64,000 bases of DNA from an uncultured Prevotella sp. (GTDB lineage: Bacteria; Bacteroidota; Bacteroidia; Bacteroidales; Bacteroidaceae), in NCBI GenBank assembly GCA_905233825.1, contig CAJOFE010000008.1, positions 62,001-126,000 of the forward strand. The letters run 5' to 3'. The notes under the pieces were generated by a model, which was not told the DNA's origin, did no database searches, and worked only from the letters and a program-made list of their open reading frames with translations. Position 1 is the stretch's first letter. Each line of letters starts with the position of its first letter. Positions 30,727 through 39,873 of the stretch are shown in pieces. Position numbers and translations under genes: made by a program.

Positions 30727-33288
30727 TTACTTTACATAGATCTTTTGTCCATTCACTATGTTCAATCCCTTCTGCAAGGAACTGATTCGCTGACCCTGAA
30801 GGTTGTAGATAACAGTATTTGTTTCTTCCTTATTAATTGTGATGGCATCTATCCCTGCCGTCTGCACTTCGAATTCGCCAGTGAAGTACTCACTACTGTT
30901 CTCTACGGTGACGGTGTAACGGCCTTTCGCGTAGGCAGAGATGTCGATGCTGAGGGCTACGATACTGCCTGCATTGATGGTTTTCTCGTAGAAGACCTGG
31001 CCTGACTCGTTGGTGATGCGAACCAGATAGGCATCGTAGAGCGGGTTAAGATTGATGCCCAACTGCAGGTCGTTGTATTCGCCATATATCGATAGTTCTT
31101 CCTTGCTTCTCCTCGGTGCCTTGGGCTTTGTCTTGATGGTATGGGTGAAGTCGAAGCGGCTTTTACGGGCTCCTTCTGGGGTAGCACCATCTTCATATTC
31201 GTCGTTGAGGTAGATGACCTCATCGCCAACGGCACATGACATCAGGAACTCCGGCATAGGATCTGCTGTCTCAGGATAGGCATTTCTGGTCGGACCGTCA
31301 ATACCTCCTACACCTTCCAGCCAGGTGGTACTGCGGATGTCTTGGTTTATCATGACATCCCTATAAACACCCTTAAAGCCTTCTATTCCTCCAGTCTGCT
31401 TCGGTCCTATGATAAAAGGAGGATAACCATCAATAAGAGCCATACTTTCATTGTCGTTGAGGGAGAAGTCATACATGATTACCATAGACTGTTTATTTTC
31501 GTCGTAGAAATAAACTTTCTTATTCTCTTCGTACCATGCTCCTACTGTAATCAGGGAAGGTTCTGGTGCCCAATAGTCATCTGAGTATTCTGGACTGACA
31601 AACCGCTGGCGCATCATCTGCTTGCAGGCCTTTCCATCGTTGATCGTGTCGCCATCGAAATAGTAGTAATCGACCACGTTAACAGAATTGTCCGAAATGG
31701 TCTGAGTGTTTCCAACCTTCCACACCTTACCATCTTCGACGAATGGACGGTACGCCACCTCTGTTTCGAGTGGAACAATATACTTGAAGTCACGCCACGG
31801 GGCTGTTTCCTTGTAGATTTGTAACGAGGCTGCTGGCACGTGGAGGGTGGCATCTGTATTGCCTCTTCGGAACTGTCTCGAATTATTAGTGTAAGGGGGC
31901 GTGGTAGCACGGCAATATACATTCTCCAAATTCTGAGTAAAAGCAAAAGCATCGTCATCAATGAATGTTACGCTGGCAGGAATATCTATTTCCTTCAAAT
32001 TGCGACAGTCATAGAAAGCCCTCCTTCCGATAGAGGTAAGACCATCAGGAAAAGTGACTGAGGTTAACCCCCTACAACTACGGAAGGTTAGGTCTCTGAT
32101 TTCTCTCACGCCCTCAGGAATAGTAATGGACATTAGACCAGTACAGCCAGAGAAAGCTTCCTGTCCGATTTCTATCACACTTTCAGGAATAGTGATGGAC
32201 TCAAGATCTGTCAGATTGCTGAATGCACTATCTACAATCTTGTAAACTGTGCAATTGGTTCCCCATAACTCTATTGATGGCAGGATAGCAATGTTACTCA
32301 ACGACTTGTAAGTATCTGACTGTTGCACGCTGGCGGTTTGCGTAAATAGATCAGCATAGTACCATAACGGTTCTATGTATAAACCTGTTGAGGTGGGCGC
32401 AAGGGGGATGGTGACTTTGTCGTACAAAGGCACCGTGATGTCCCCGTCGTAAAGGCAGGTGGTTTGTTCGTCTTCGCTTCCAAGTAAGATTGTTTGGTTC
32501 ACCTGCAAATGATAGGCATCTCTGAACGTGTTGACGATATTAAAATACAGTCCTCCAGTCCGCTTGCCGTTCTTGTCGGGGATGCCATCAGTCAGCACAT
32601 TGATTACCAATGTGCTGTCATCATCAAGGGTTAAATTCACATCCAGATAGCTGTAATCCAAAGGTAAGACGAATTTCTCGTAAGCGCAATTAAAAACTGT
32701 TTCACTATCGTGGCTGATAATGAGCTTCTGGCTCACATCTTTGGGGTTGCCATCATCCGTTATGTTTGAGGCATGAAAGTTCTCCATCTTAAGATGATAT
32801 TCAAAACCTTCGTCGTATAATATCACTAGCGTCGTTAGGTCGATTTCCACCATCGTGTGTCCCTTGAGCGATATTGCGCCTACATTCTTTTCACTCCTCC
32901 CGCGTACTTTCAGCTGAAACTCATCTTGCATGGCATTGAAGAGGGTGAAGTAGATATTGATGGGGCAAGTGCAATCTGCTAGATGTTCACCAGCGCCATC
33001 ATCAATAACAATGGTGAGATTTTGGCCGTCTTCCTCGCAATACACATTGACATCGTCGTAGCCGCAATTGACATGATAGTCTTTCAGTTCGCCTACCAAA
33101 CCGATATCACTGCGGGTCAACTTAAGTATGGTATGTCCTATAACGCCTTCAGTTCTCGTTCTCCAGGAACAATCCGTGTTCGACACATCGCCCACAGTTA
33201 TGTCATCAGCTAAAGTAGCGTTCACGGTTCCCATTATTGCTATCATAAGCATAACAACCCTGAGGGATAATTTGTTCATCTTTTTCAT
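30727..33288 (-). CDS. BspA-like leucine-rich-repeat surface protein
   Basis: An 853-residue secreted protein (signal peptide ending NATLA). The N-terminal 330 residues contain internal beta-repeats built on HTILKLTRSDIGLVGELKDY- and NLTIVIDDGAG-like units. Residues about 360-480 carry LRR_5 repeats of the BspA type (LESITIPESVIEIGQEAFSGCTGL, repeated about four times). The C-terminus (NTVIYNLQGQRISSLQKGLNIVNGQKIYVK) is a typical Prevotella surface/T9SS-type tail. Adhesion is the known role of BspA in Tannerella; here the role is inferred. Position and strand fit co-expression with the TPR regulator upstream. Confidence 0.78.
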   Translation of the reverse strand: MKKMNKLSLRVVMLMIAIMGTVNATLADDITVGDVSNTDCSWRTRTEGVIGHTILKLTRSDIGLVGELKDYHVNCGYDDVNVYCEEDGQNLTIVIDDGAGEHLADCTCPINIYFTLFNAMQDEFQLKVRGRSEKNVGAISLKGHTMVEIDLTTLVILYDEGFEYHLKMENFHASNITDDGNPKDVSQKLIISHDSETVFNCAYEKFVLPLDYSYLDVNLTLDDDSTLVINVLTDGIPDKNGKRTGGLYFNIVNTFRDAYHLQVNQTILLGSEDEQTTCLYDGDITVPLYDKVTIPLAPTSTGLYIEPLWYYADLFTQTASVQQSDTYKSLSNIAILPSIELWGTNCTVYKIVDSAFSNLTDLESITIPESVIEIGQEAFSGCTGLMSITIPEGVREIRDLTFRSCRGLTSVTFPDGLTSIGRRAFYDCRNLKEIDIPASVTFIDDDAFAFTQNLENVYCRATTPPYTNNSRQFRRGNTDATLHVPAASLQIYKETAPWRDFKYIVPLETEVAYRPFVEDGKVWKVGNTQTISDNSVNVVDYYYFDGDTINDGKACKQMMRQRFVSPEYSDDYWAPEPSLITVGAWYEENKKVYFYDENKQSMVIMYDFSLNDNESMALIDGYPPFIIGPKQTGGIEGFKGVYRDVMINQDIRSTTWLEGVGGIDGPTRNAYPETADPMPEFLMSCAVGDEVIYLNDEYEDGATPEGARKSRFDFTHTIKTKPKAPRRSKEELSIYGEYNDLQLGINLNPLYDAYLVRITNESGQVFYEKTINAGSIVALSIDISAYAKGRYTVTVENSSEYFTGEFEVQTAGIDAITINKEETNTVIYNLQGQRISSLQKGLNIVNGQKIYVK

Positions 33289-33321
33289 ATCTGTCTTTTT
33301 TTAGTTATTAATTCGTGATAT

Positions 33322-34707
33322 TTATCTGCTGTTGAGTATCTGTTCCAGTGTGATGTCGGGATTAGTTTCTCCAAAGACGTCCTTCTTCAGCTTGAGCTTG
33401 CGATGCTGGACGGCTGAGATGGTGATGCAGTAGATGTTGCCGATGGTGCGGTTGCTCAGGCCCAGTCGTGTGAGGATGCACAGGCGGATGTCGTCTTCCT
33501 GCATATTGGGGTACTGCTCACGTATCTTGGCAAAACGGTTGTTGTCGATGGCGTTGAGCGTACGCTCTATCTCGTTCCATTCGTGAGGCTTGAGGGTGAT
33601 GAGCGAATCGCCGCTCTGGTTGAGCTTCTTTAGCACTTCCGTACGTTCGAGGATGAAGTCCTGCAGGAATGCCACCACTTCGTTAGTCTGGTGCAACAAG
33701 GTCTTCTGATGTTCTGCCTCCTGCTGGAGCCTTCGTTTCTCCTGTTCCTTCAGATGGATGCGATAGCGAAGTGCCATCACAACAGCAAGAAGGATGATAA
33801 CTGAGGCAATGATGACAATCAGGAGTGTACGGCCGTACATCTTTGAGCGGTATTCCAGTTGCTGATTCTCCATTTCCTGCCTCAACGTCTCCTGATAGTA
33901 CTGGTCTTTCTGGTCAAGCGCGTTGTAATAGAAGTCCTCTATCTGTTCGAAGGCCTCTTCCACGCTGTCCTCTACCTGTGTGGCGCCCATCCGTCGGAGG
34001 GCTATCTTCGCGAGATTACTCTGCACGATATATGCCAGATGGACATCATCCTCAGGCTCGATCTGCCGATAAACGGTTTCTGCTGAATCGAGCATGTTAA
34101 GGCTGAGGTAAGTGCGCGCCAGCACTTGTAATGTGCCAGGTTTCAGGTCGGTGGTCGCTACAGATTCTGCCCGATGGGCATAGTCGAGTGCCTGGCGATA
34201 GTCTTCCGCCGCCCAGGCGATGTTTGCTAGACTGGTGAGCGTCTGACACATCAAGTCGGTCATCTGTTCTTTCTCGGCAATTTCGTATGCGTGGTGAATG
34301 AAGTTGAGCGCCTCGTCGTAGGTGCCCTCTGTGGTGAAAGCCACTTGTGCGGCGTAAGTACCTGCATAGTCGAGTAATATAACATTATTTCGCTCATCGT
34401 CGGGGTGCTGTTCATAGACGCTCAGGGCTTTCTTCATCAGTTGCAAGGCTTCCTCAGGATTGCTCTGCGATAATGCTTCCGCTAATCTATGGTACGCGAT
34501 ATAATTGGTGTGCCAGTCCTCAGACGCTTCCGACAATTGTATGGCCTTTCGTAGCAAAGTCTCGCCCTGAAGGATGCTGTCGTTGGCCAAAGCGTCCTCA
34601 GCTTCCTCCAGACAACGTGCTGCCGTCTGTGAATCTGACTCCTGCTGCTGACTGCAAGCAGCCATCAGGATGCTTATCAAGAATATGTATAATGACCTTC
34701 TAAACAT
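33322..34707 (-). CDS. TPR-containing membrane regulator with C-terminal HTH
   Basis: About 461 residues. I start at 34707 because MFRRSLYIFLISILMAAC gives a lipobox; ATGs at 34716 and 34740 are alternatives. Tetratricopeptide-like helices fill about 20-270, one transmembrane segment (LLIVIIASVIILLAVVMAL) is at about 290-310, followed by a coiled coil and a cytoplasmic C-terminal region (DIRLCILTRLGLSNRTIGNIYCITISAVQHRKLKLKK) resembling a LuxR-like HTH. This architecture is common in Bacteroidetes as a membrane-tethered regulator. The target is unknown; the adjacent BspA-like gene, 34 nt downstream, is a candidate. Confidence 0.72.
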   Translation of the reverse strand: MFRRSLYIFLISILMAACSQQQESDSQTAARCLEEAEDALANDSILQGETLLRKAIQLSEASEDWHTNYIAYHRLAEALSQSNPEEALQLMKKALSVYEQHPDDERNNVILLDYAGTYAAQVAFTTEGTYDEALNFIHHAYEIAEKEQMTDLMCQTLTSLANIAWAAEDYRQALDYAHRAESVATTDLKPGTLQVLARTYLSLNMLDSAETVYRQIEPEDDVHLAYIVQSNLAKIALRRMGATQVEDSVEEAFEQIEDFYYNALDQKDQYYQETLRQEMENQQLEYRSKMYGRTLLIVIIASVIILLAVVMALRYRIHLKEQEKRRLQQEAEHQKTLLHQTNEVVAFLQDFILERTEVLKKLNQSGDSLITLKPHEWNEIERTLNAIDNNRFAKIREQYPNMQEDDIRLCILTRLGLSNRTIGNIYCITISAVQHRKLKLKKDVFGETNPDITLEQILNSR

Positions 34708-34737
34708 GCCTATCATTTTTTCATTCGTTCTCGGTTG

Positions 34738-34972
34738 CAAAGTTACGATAATATTTCGAAAGTTGTATCAGTTGCCTATGGAAAATGTGTAAACAAGATA
34801 AAATGGGAAATTGCTACATATCAATGAATTATGTAAAACCATACGCTATGCCCTATGGAAAATTTCTGTTGAAGGTATGGAAAGAGGGGCGCAAAGAGCA
34901 AAGCGCAGAGGGCACAGAGGCGGAAAGTTGCTCTGGGATGCTGATTCAGGATATGCCAGATGAGTCCAGAGA
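34738..34972. other. Intergenic region with regulator -7 box and GCAAAGAGC oligomers
   Basis: On the minus strand TAACTTTG (34745-34738) is a -7 box just upstream of the TPR-regulator gene. The rest is non-coding as far as I can tell; 34881-34923 contains purine-rich degenerate units (GGGGCGCAAAGAGCAAAGCG, CAGAGGGCACAGAGGCGG). A frame of 114 codons spans this and the duplicated promoter but shows no protein-like composition. Confidence 0.45.
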
Positions 34973-35119
34973 AATAAAAACAAAAAAAATGTGTTTTTGT
35001 TTTGTATTGTTCTCACTTATTCGTACCTTTGAGCATGCTCGAAGGTACTTTCGTTCGACAATAAAAACAAAAAAAATTGTCTTTTTGTTTTGTATTGTTC
35101 TCACTTATTCGTACCTTTG
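34973..35119 (+). promoter_or_regulatory. Tandemly duplicated promoter of the uronate cluster
   Basis: Two near-identical ~58-60 bp copies end in GTTCTCACTTATTCGTACC followed by TTTG. Each holds a consensus promoter: TTTG 35001-35004 with TACCTTTG 35024-35031, and TTTG 35089-35092 with TACCTTTG 35112-35119, both with 19-bp spacing. They are 88 bp apart and separated by the 10-bp palindrome GAGCATGCTC (35031-35040). The second lies 52 bp before the EIIC gene. Confidence 0.8.
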
Positions 35120-35171
35120 CAGACTGTAAGCGTGCGAGACTGCTTGCAACTAATAACAAACTAACGACTAC

Positions 35172-36608
35172 ATGGAACAAGTATTCAGCTACATCATCAG
35201 CTTCGGAGCGTCGGTCATGATGCCGATACTCTTTACCATCATTGGCGTGTGCATAGGCATGAAGTTCGGAAAGAGCCTGAAGAGCGGCCTTTACGTGGGC
35301 GTGGGCTTCGTGGGACTGGGCATCGTGACGGCACTGCTGACCAACAACTTCGCCACGCCGTTGCAGGCGCTGTCGAGCATCTTCGACCTCGACCTGAAAG
35401 TCTTCGACATGGGGTGGCCGGCTGCTGCCTCGGTGGCTTACAACACAGCTGTGGGCGCACTTATCATCCCCATCTGTCTGGGCATCAATTTCCTGCTGTT
35501 GGTAACGAAATGTACGCGGACGGTGAACATCGACCTGTGGAACTACTGGCATTTCGCCTTCATCGGTGCCGTGGCCTACTTCGTCATGGACCATTCGATG
35601 GCCTGGGGCTACTTCGCCGCCATCACCTGCTATATCATTACGCTGGTCATGGCCGACCTGACGGCTGACAAGTTCCAGAAATATTATACCGATCTGGATG
35701 GCATCTCCATTCCCCAGCCGTTCTGTCAGAGCTTCACGCCGTTTGCCGTGGGTATCAACTGGCTGCTCGACAGGATTCCTGGTTTCTCGAAGCTCGACAT
35801 CGATGCCGAGGGACTGAAGAAGAAGTTCGGCGTGCTGGGCGAGCCCATCGTGCTGGGTCTCATTGTGGGTGGACTCATCGGAGCGCTGGCCCATGTGGAT
35901 CACTTCAAGGACTTCTCGGCCTATGCTGCCACGTTCGATTCGACGACCGATGCTGTGATGAGCGTGGTGAAGAGCGTGCTGTTCCTTGGTGTGACGATGG
36001 CTGCCGTGATGGAGCTTATTCCTCGTATCACCCGTCTGTTCATCGACGGTCTGATGCCTATCTCGGAGAAAACGAAAGAGGTGGTGGCCAAGAAGTTCCA
36101 CGGCAAGAAAGTATATATCGGCATGTCGCCGGCACTGGTCATCGGACATCCCACGACGCTGGTTGTGTCGCTGTTGCTCATTCCCGTGACTATTGTGCTG
36201 GCTGTGTTCCTGCCAGGCAACCAGTTCCTGCCATTGGCATCGCTGGCAGGCATGTTCTATCTCTTCCCCATGGTGCTGCCCTACACGAAGGGTAACGTGG
36301 TGAAGACATTCATCGTTGGTCTGGTGGCACTGACCATCGGCCTCTATTTCGTCACCGACATGGCACCTGCCTTCACCGAGGCAGCCCACGAGGTGTATGC
36401 TGCCACGCAGGATGCTGCTGCCCGAGTGCCCGAGGGTAACTTCGCGGGTGCTCTCGACTTCGCCTCGTCGCTGCTCGGCTGGTGCATCTACAAGTGTGTG
36501 AACAACCTGGAGTACGTGGGCATGGGTCTGCTATCGGGCATCACCGTCGTCATGGTGTGGATCAACCGTAGGCGCATCGTGAAAGAAGAAAAATTAATCA
36601 AAGAATAA
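35172..36608 (+). CDS. PTS EIIC component, galactitol (GatC) family
   Basis: A 478-residue membrane protein with about 11-12 hydrophobic segments, starting MEQVFSYIISFGASVMMPILF. Family features include ASVAYNTAVGALIIPICLGINFLLL, DMGWPAAA and GMSPALVIGHPTTLV. GatC proteins carry sugar or sugar alcohol across the inner membrane and normally need EIIA and EIIB for phosphorylation. Neither partner is in this window, and its neighbours (KduI, hexuronate MFS) point to a uronate or ketodeoxy-uronate substrate. It is 6 nt from kduI. An uncoupled facilitator role is inferred. Confidence 0.8.
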   Translation: MEQVFSYIISFGASVMMPILFTIIGVCIGMKFGKSLKSGLYVGVGFVGLGIVTALLTNNFATPLQALSSIFDLDLKVFDMGWPAAASVAYNTAVGALIIPICLGINFLLLVTKCTRTVNIDLWNYWHFAFIGAVAYFVMDHSMAWGYFAAITCYIITLVMADLTADKFQKYYTDLDGISIPQPFCQSFTPFAVGINWLLDRIPGFSKLDIDAEGLKKKFGVLGEPIVLGLIVGGLIGALAHVDHFKDFSAYAATFDSTTDAVMSVVKSVLFLGVTMAAVMELIPRITRLFIDGLMPISEKTKEVVAKKFHGKKVYIGMSPALVIGHPTTLVVSLLLIPVTIVLAVFLPGNQFLPLASLAGMFYLFPMVLPYTKGNVVKTFIVGLVALTIGLYFVTDMAPAFTEAAHEVYAATQDAAARVPEGNFAGALDFASSLLGWCIYKCVNNLEYVGMGLLSGITVVMVWINRRRIVKEEKLIKE

Positions 36609-36614
36609 CAACTT

Positions 36615-37589
36615 ATGAAGAAAACAATTTTGCTGTTAATGCTTATGGGCAATGTGACTATTGGCTTCGGCCAACAACACGTGAACTTCCAGACGGCCTG
36701 TCACCCCGAGGACGTGAAGCACTATGACACGAAGACGCTACGCGAGCGCTTCGTGATGGAGAAGGTGATGGTGGCCGACGAGATCAACCTGACCTACTCG
36801 CACTACGACCGCTTCATCTTCGGAGGCGCCATGCCTGTGACGAAGACGCTGAAGCTGGAGAACTTCCCCGACCTGGGCCTCGACGTCGATCCCGGCATCA
36901 AGGAAAAGTATTTCTTGTATAACCGTGAGCTGGGCGTGGTGAACTGCGGACAGGGCGACGGCGTGGTCATCGTCGATGGCAAGGAGTATGCCCTCGCTCC
37001 GAAAGAAGCCCTCTACATCGGTCGTGGTCACATTGGCAAGGATCAGGACGTGAACAAGGAAGTGCTCTTCCGTTCGAAGGATGCCTCGAAGCCTGCCAAG
37101 TTCTACCTGAACAGCGCCACTGCTCATCAGCACTACAAGACGCAATGGATCACCCTCGACGGTCGTAAGGGCTCGCTGAAGGCTGCCGTGTGGGGCCCTG
37201 TGGGCTCACTCGAGGAGTGCAACAACCGCACGGTGTATAAGCTCATCGTGAACGACGTGTTGGAGGAAGGTCCCTGCCAGTTGCAGCTCGGTCTGACGCA
37301 GCTGAATCCTGGTGCAGCTTGGAACACGATGCCGCCTCACACTCACGGTCGTCGCATCGAGGCCTACTATTATTTTAACCTGCCCGAAGATCAGACCATC
37401 GCTCATATCATGGGCCAGCCCGAGGAGAGCCGTGTGGTCTGGCTGCACAACGAGCAGGCTATCATGAGTCCCGAATGGAGCATGCATGCTGCTGCCGGCA
37501 CCTACTACTATACCTTCATCTGGGGTATGGCAGGCGAGAACCTCTACTATAATGACAAAGACAATATTCCTGTAATCGATATTCGTTAA
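36615..37589 (+). CDS. kduI: 4-deoxy-L-threo-5-hexosulose-uronate isomerase with signal peptide
   Basis: A 324-residue KduI homologue; the family isomerises 5-keto-4-deoxyuronate to 3-deoxy-D-glycero-2,5-hexodiulosonate in pectin breakdown. All four zinc ligands of E. coli KduI are conserved: H242, H244 and E249 in [16 protein letters not shown] and H291 in SPEWSMHAA. Unlike the cytoplasmic ~278-residue enzymes, this one begins [20 protein letters not shown], a convincing signal peptide, and is longer by internal loops. It is therefore predicted to act in the periplasm, before uptake by the flanking transporters. Confidence 0.88.
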   Translation: MKKTILLLMLMGNVTIGFGQQHVNFQTACHPEDVKHYDTKTLRERFVMEKVMVADEINLTYSHYDRFIFGGAMPVTKTLKLENFPDLGLDVDPGIKEKYFLYNRELGVVNCGQGDGVVIVDGKEYALAPKEALYIGRGHIGKDQDVNKEVLFRSKDASKPAKFYLNSATAHQHYKTQWITLDGRKGSLKAAVWGPVGSLEECNNRTVYKLIVNDVLEEGPCQLQLGLTQLNPGAAWNTMPPHTHGRRIEAYYYFNLPEDQTIAHIMGQPEESRVVWLHNEQAIMSPEWSMHAAAGTYYYTFIWGMAGENLYYNDKDNIPVIDIR

Positions 37590-37666
37590 GGAAATTAAGA
37601 GTTAAGAATTAAGAATTAAGAGGTATCGGCTTCGCCGAGTAGAACGTAAGAATTAAGAATTATCGT
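37590..37666. repeat. AT-rich oligomers with GCTTCGC mini-hairpin
   Basis: AAGAATTAAGAATTAAGAGG units surround TCGGCTTCGCCGAG, whose reverse complement CTCGGCGAAGCCGA matches the unit in the 121-bp tandem array at 42171. It immediately precedes the four-helix-bundle gene; a related tract follows that gene. Confidence 0.75.
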
Positions 37667-37667
37667 T

Positions 37668-38048
37668 ATGAGTGATTTCAGCAAGATGTTCGACGAGAAA
37701 TGTCTCTTGTTTGCGGCAAGGATTGTCAACTTATGCAGGTTCTTAGATCAAGAGAAAAAGGGCAAGCATATTGTTGATCAGATGATGCGCAGTGGGATGA
37801 GTATCGGCGCCAACTATGCAGAAGCTGAATGCGCCATCAGCGAGAATGATTTCTTAGCTAAGCTTTATATCTCTTTAAAAGAATGTAATGAGACACTCTA
37901 CTGGCTACGTTTGCTGAGGAAAGTTAATGACATAGACGACCGACAGTTCCAATCCATCTTTGATGATGGAGAAGAGCTAAAACGTATGCTCGTCTCGATT
38001 ATCAAGACCAAAAGAAAAAATATGGGCATGAATAATTCACAATTCTAA
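37668..38048 (+). CDS. Four-helix-bundle protein (23S rRNA intervening-sequence type)
   Basis: A 126-residue protein of the four-helix-bundle family first seen in 23S rRNA intervening sequences and related to the Avd protein of diversity-generating retroelements. Typical motifs are RIVNLCRFL, QMMRSGMSIGANYAEAECA, FLAKLYISLKECNETLYWLRLL and ELKRMLVSIIKTKR. Molecular function is unknown. It interrupts the uronate cluster between kduI and the MFS gene and is bordered on both sides by AT-rich oligomer repeats with mini-hairpins. A second, broken family member at 51007 also sits between repeats. Confidence 0.85.
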   Translation: MSDFSKMFDEKCLLFAARIVNLCRFLDQEKKGKHIVDQMMRSGMSIGANYAEAECAISENDFLAKLYISLKECNETLYWLRLLRKVNDIDDRQFQSIFDDGEELKRMLVSIIKTKRKNMGMNNSQF

Positions 38049-38142
38049 ATTCTAAACTCAAACATCTTAATTCTAACATCTAAATTCATACTTGCCAAAG
38101 GCAATACCTCTAAATTCTAAACTCTAAATTCTAAACTCACAA
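38047..38142. repeat. AT-rich oligomers with TTGCCAAAGGCAA hairpin
   Basis: TCTAAATTCTAAACTC units flank TACTTGCCAAAGGCAATACC, a short hairpin followed by ACCTCTAAATT, the same context as in the tandem array at 42171. The tract starts within the end of the four-helix-bundle gene. Confidence 0.7.
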
Positions 38143-38144
38143 AA

Positions 38145-39557
38145 ATGACTCCTATTCAGACTGTAAAAATGAGCAACTTCCGCTGGGTCATCTGCGGACT
38201 GCTGTTCCTTGCGACAACTATCAACTATATGGACCGTCAGGTCTTGTCGTTAACTTGGAAGGACTTCATCGCTCCCGATTTCCATTGGACTGACGATGAC
38301 TATGGTACCATCACTGGCTTCTTCTCTATCTTCTATGCCGTGGCCAACCTCTTCGCTGGCAAGTTCATCGACTGGATGGGTACGAAGAAGGGCTACCTCA
38401 TCGCTATCTTCGTGTGGAGCGTGGGCGCCTGCCTGCATGCTGCCTGCGGATGGGGCGCTATCGGACTGGCTGGTGGCAGCATCACTGCCTTGACCACTAT
38501 CTCTGTATGGCTGTTCCTGGCTTGCCGTATGATTCTCGCCGTGGGCGAAGCTGGTAACTTCCCTGCTGCCATCAAGGTGACGGCCGAATACTTCCCCAAG
38601 AAAGACCGTGCCTTCTCTACCTCTATCTTCAACAGCGGTGCCTCCGTGGGAGCCCTTGCAGCTCCTGCCACCATCCCCCTGCTGGCACGTGCCTGGGGCT
38701 GGGAGATGGCCTTCATCATCATCGGTGTGCTGGGCTTCTTCTGGATGGGACTCTGGATATGGCTCTACGACAAACCCGCCAAGAACAAGCGTGTGAATCA
38801 GGCCGAGCTGAACTATATCGAGCAGGACACGGACATTGCTACCGTGCAGGATCGCGAGAACGTGAAGGAAGAGAAGACCATCCCCTTCTGGCAGTGCTTC
38901 AAGTACAAGCAGACGTGGTCGTTCATCGTCGGAAAGTTCATGACCGACGGTGTGTGGTGGTTCTTCCTGTTCTGGGCGCCAGCCTACTTCAGCGACCAGT
39001 ACGGCTATACCTCAGACTCTGCGATGGGCATCCTGCTCATCCTGACGCTCTACCTCATCGTGACTGTGGTCAGCATCGGTGGCGGCTATCTGCCTACTTA
39101 CTTCGTCGAAAAGAAGGGCATGAATCCCTACCTGGGCCGCATGCGTGCCATGCTCATCTTTGCCTGCTTCCCCCTGCTGGGTCTGCTGGCACAGCCCCTT
39201 GGTGCCTACAGCGCCTGGTGGCCAGCCGTCCTCATCGGTTTGCTCGGAGCAGGACACCAGGCTTGGTCGGCTAACCTCTATTCCACTATTGGCGACATGT
39301 TCCCCAAGAGCACTATCGGCAGTATCACTGGCATCGGCTCGATGGCAGGTGGCATCGGCTCGTTCCTCATCAACAAGGGCTCGGGCTCGTTCTTCACTTG
39401 GGCCGATGGGCAGGGCGATGCTTTCTCGTTCTTCGGCTTCGACGGCAAGCCCGCTGCCTATATGGTGGTGTTCTGCATCTGCGCCGTGGCCTACCTCATC
39501 GGCTGGTTCATCATGAAGAGCCTCGTGCCGAAGTACAAGCCCATCGTGGTGGAGTAA
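38145..39557 (+). CDS. MFS hexuronate transporter, ExuT type
   Basis: A 470-residue major-facilitator protein with about 12 membrane segments. RWVICGLLFLATTINYMDRQVLSLT is the typical start of the anion:cation symporter family (ExuT/GudP), and AVGEAGNFPAAIKVTAEYFPKKDRAFSTSIFNSGASVGA is the conserved helix-4/5 region. Known members import galacturonate or glucuronate with protons. It follows kduI and the EIIC gene on the same strand, with a repeat-bordered gene between, supporting a pectin/uronate role. clpS starts 4 nt after its stop. Confidence 0.85.
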   Translation: MTPIQTVKMSNFRWVICGLLFLATTINYMDRQVLSLTWKDFIAPDFHWTDDDYGTITGFFSIFYAVANLFAGKFIDWMGTKKGYLIAIFVWSVGACLHAACGWGAIGLAGGSITALTTISVWLFLACRMILAVGEAGNFPAAIKVTAEYFPKKDRAFSTSIFNSGASVGALAAPATIPLLARAWGWEMAFIIIGVLGFFWMGLWIWLYDKPAKNKRVNQAELNYIEQDTDIATVQDRENVKEEKTIPFWQCFKYKQTWSFIVGKFMTDGVWWFFLFWAPAYFSDQYGYTSDSAMGILLILTLYLIVTVVSIGGGYLPTYFVEKKGMNPYLGRMRAMLIFACFPLLGLLAQPLGAYSAWWPAVLIGLLGAGHQAWSANLYSTIGDMFPKSTIGSITGIGSMAGGIGSFLINKGSGSFFTWADGQGDAFSFFGFDGKPAAYMVVFCICAVAYLIGWFIMKSLVPKYKPIVVE

Positions 39558-39561
39558 GCCT

Positions 39562-39870
39562 ATGCCCCAAGAGCAGACCAGTATCCGCGAGCGGCAGCGC
39601 ATAGACCTGCGTGAGCCGCGTCGCTATAAGGTAACCATCTATAACGACGACTTCACCACGATGGAGTTCGTCGTGATGGTGCTGACACAGGTGTTCTTCA
39701 AGAGCAACGAAGAGGCTGAGGCGCTGATGTTGCAGGTGCACCATTCCGACCATGCTGTGGTGGGCATCTATAGCTACGACGTGGCCACCTCGAAAGCCCG
39801 TAAGGCTACTGACATGGCACGTGAGGCGGGCTATCCGTTGCGCCTGACCGTTGAACCCGAGGAAGAGTAG
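39562..39870 (+). CDS. clpS: ClpS adaptor of the N-degron pathway
   Basis: A 102-residue adaptor that delivers proteins with Leu, Phe, Trp or Tyr N-termini to ClpAP. VTIYNDDFTTMEFVVMVLTQVF contains the N-degron pocket (D-D and M residues equivalent to YNDDYTPMEFV in E. coli), and HHSDHAVVGIYSYDVATSKA is the second conserved block. It is followed 3 nt later by clpA and then by aat, a complete recognition, unfolding and tagging set. Confidence 0.93.
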   Translation: MPQEQTSIRERQRIDLREPRRYKVTIYNDDFTTMEFVVMVLTQVFFKSNEEAEALMLQVHHSDHAVVGIYSYDVATSKARKATDMAREAGYPLRLTVEPEEE

Positions 39871-39873
39871 GTT

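Noticed and set aside
34785..35129. A 114-codon plus-strand frame upstream of the EIIC gene
   Set aside because: It spans the duplicated promoter and its end is translated repeat sequence (FCFVLFSLIRTF, LFCIVLTYSYL); no protein-like core.
35013..36389. A 458-codon minus-strand frame opposite the EIIC gene
   Set aside because: His/Glu-rich antisense of a membrane protein gene; it also runs through the duplicated promoter.
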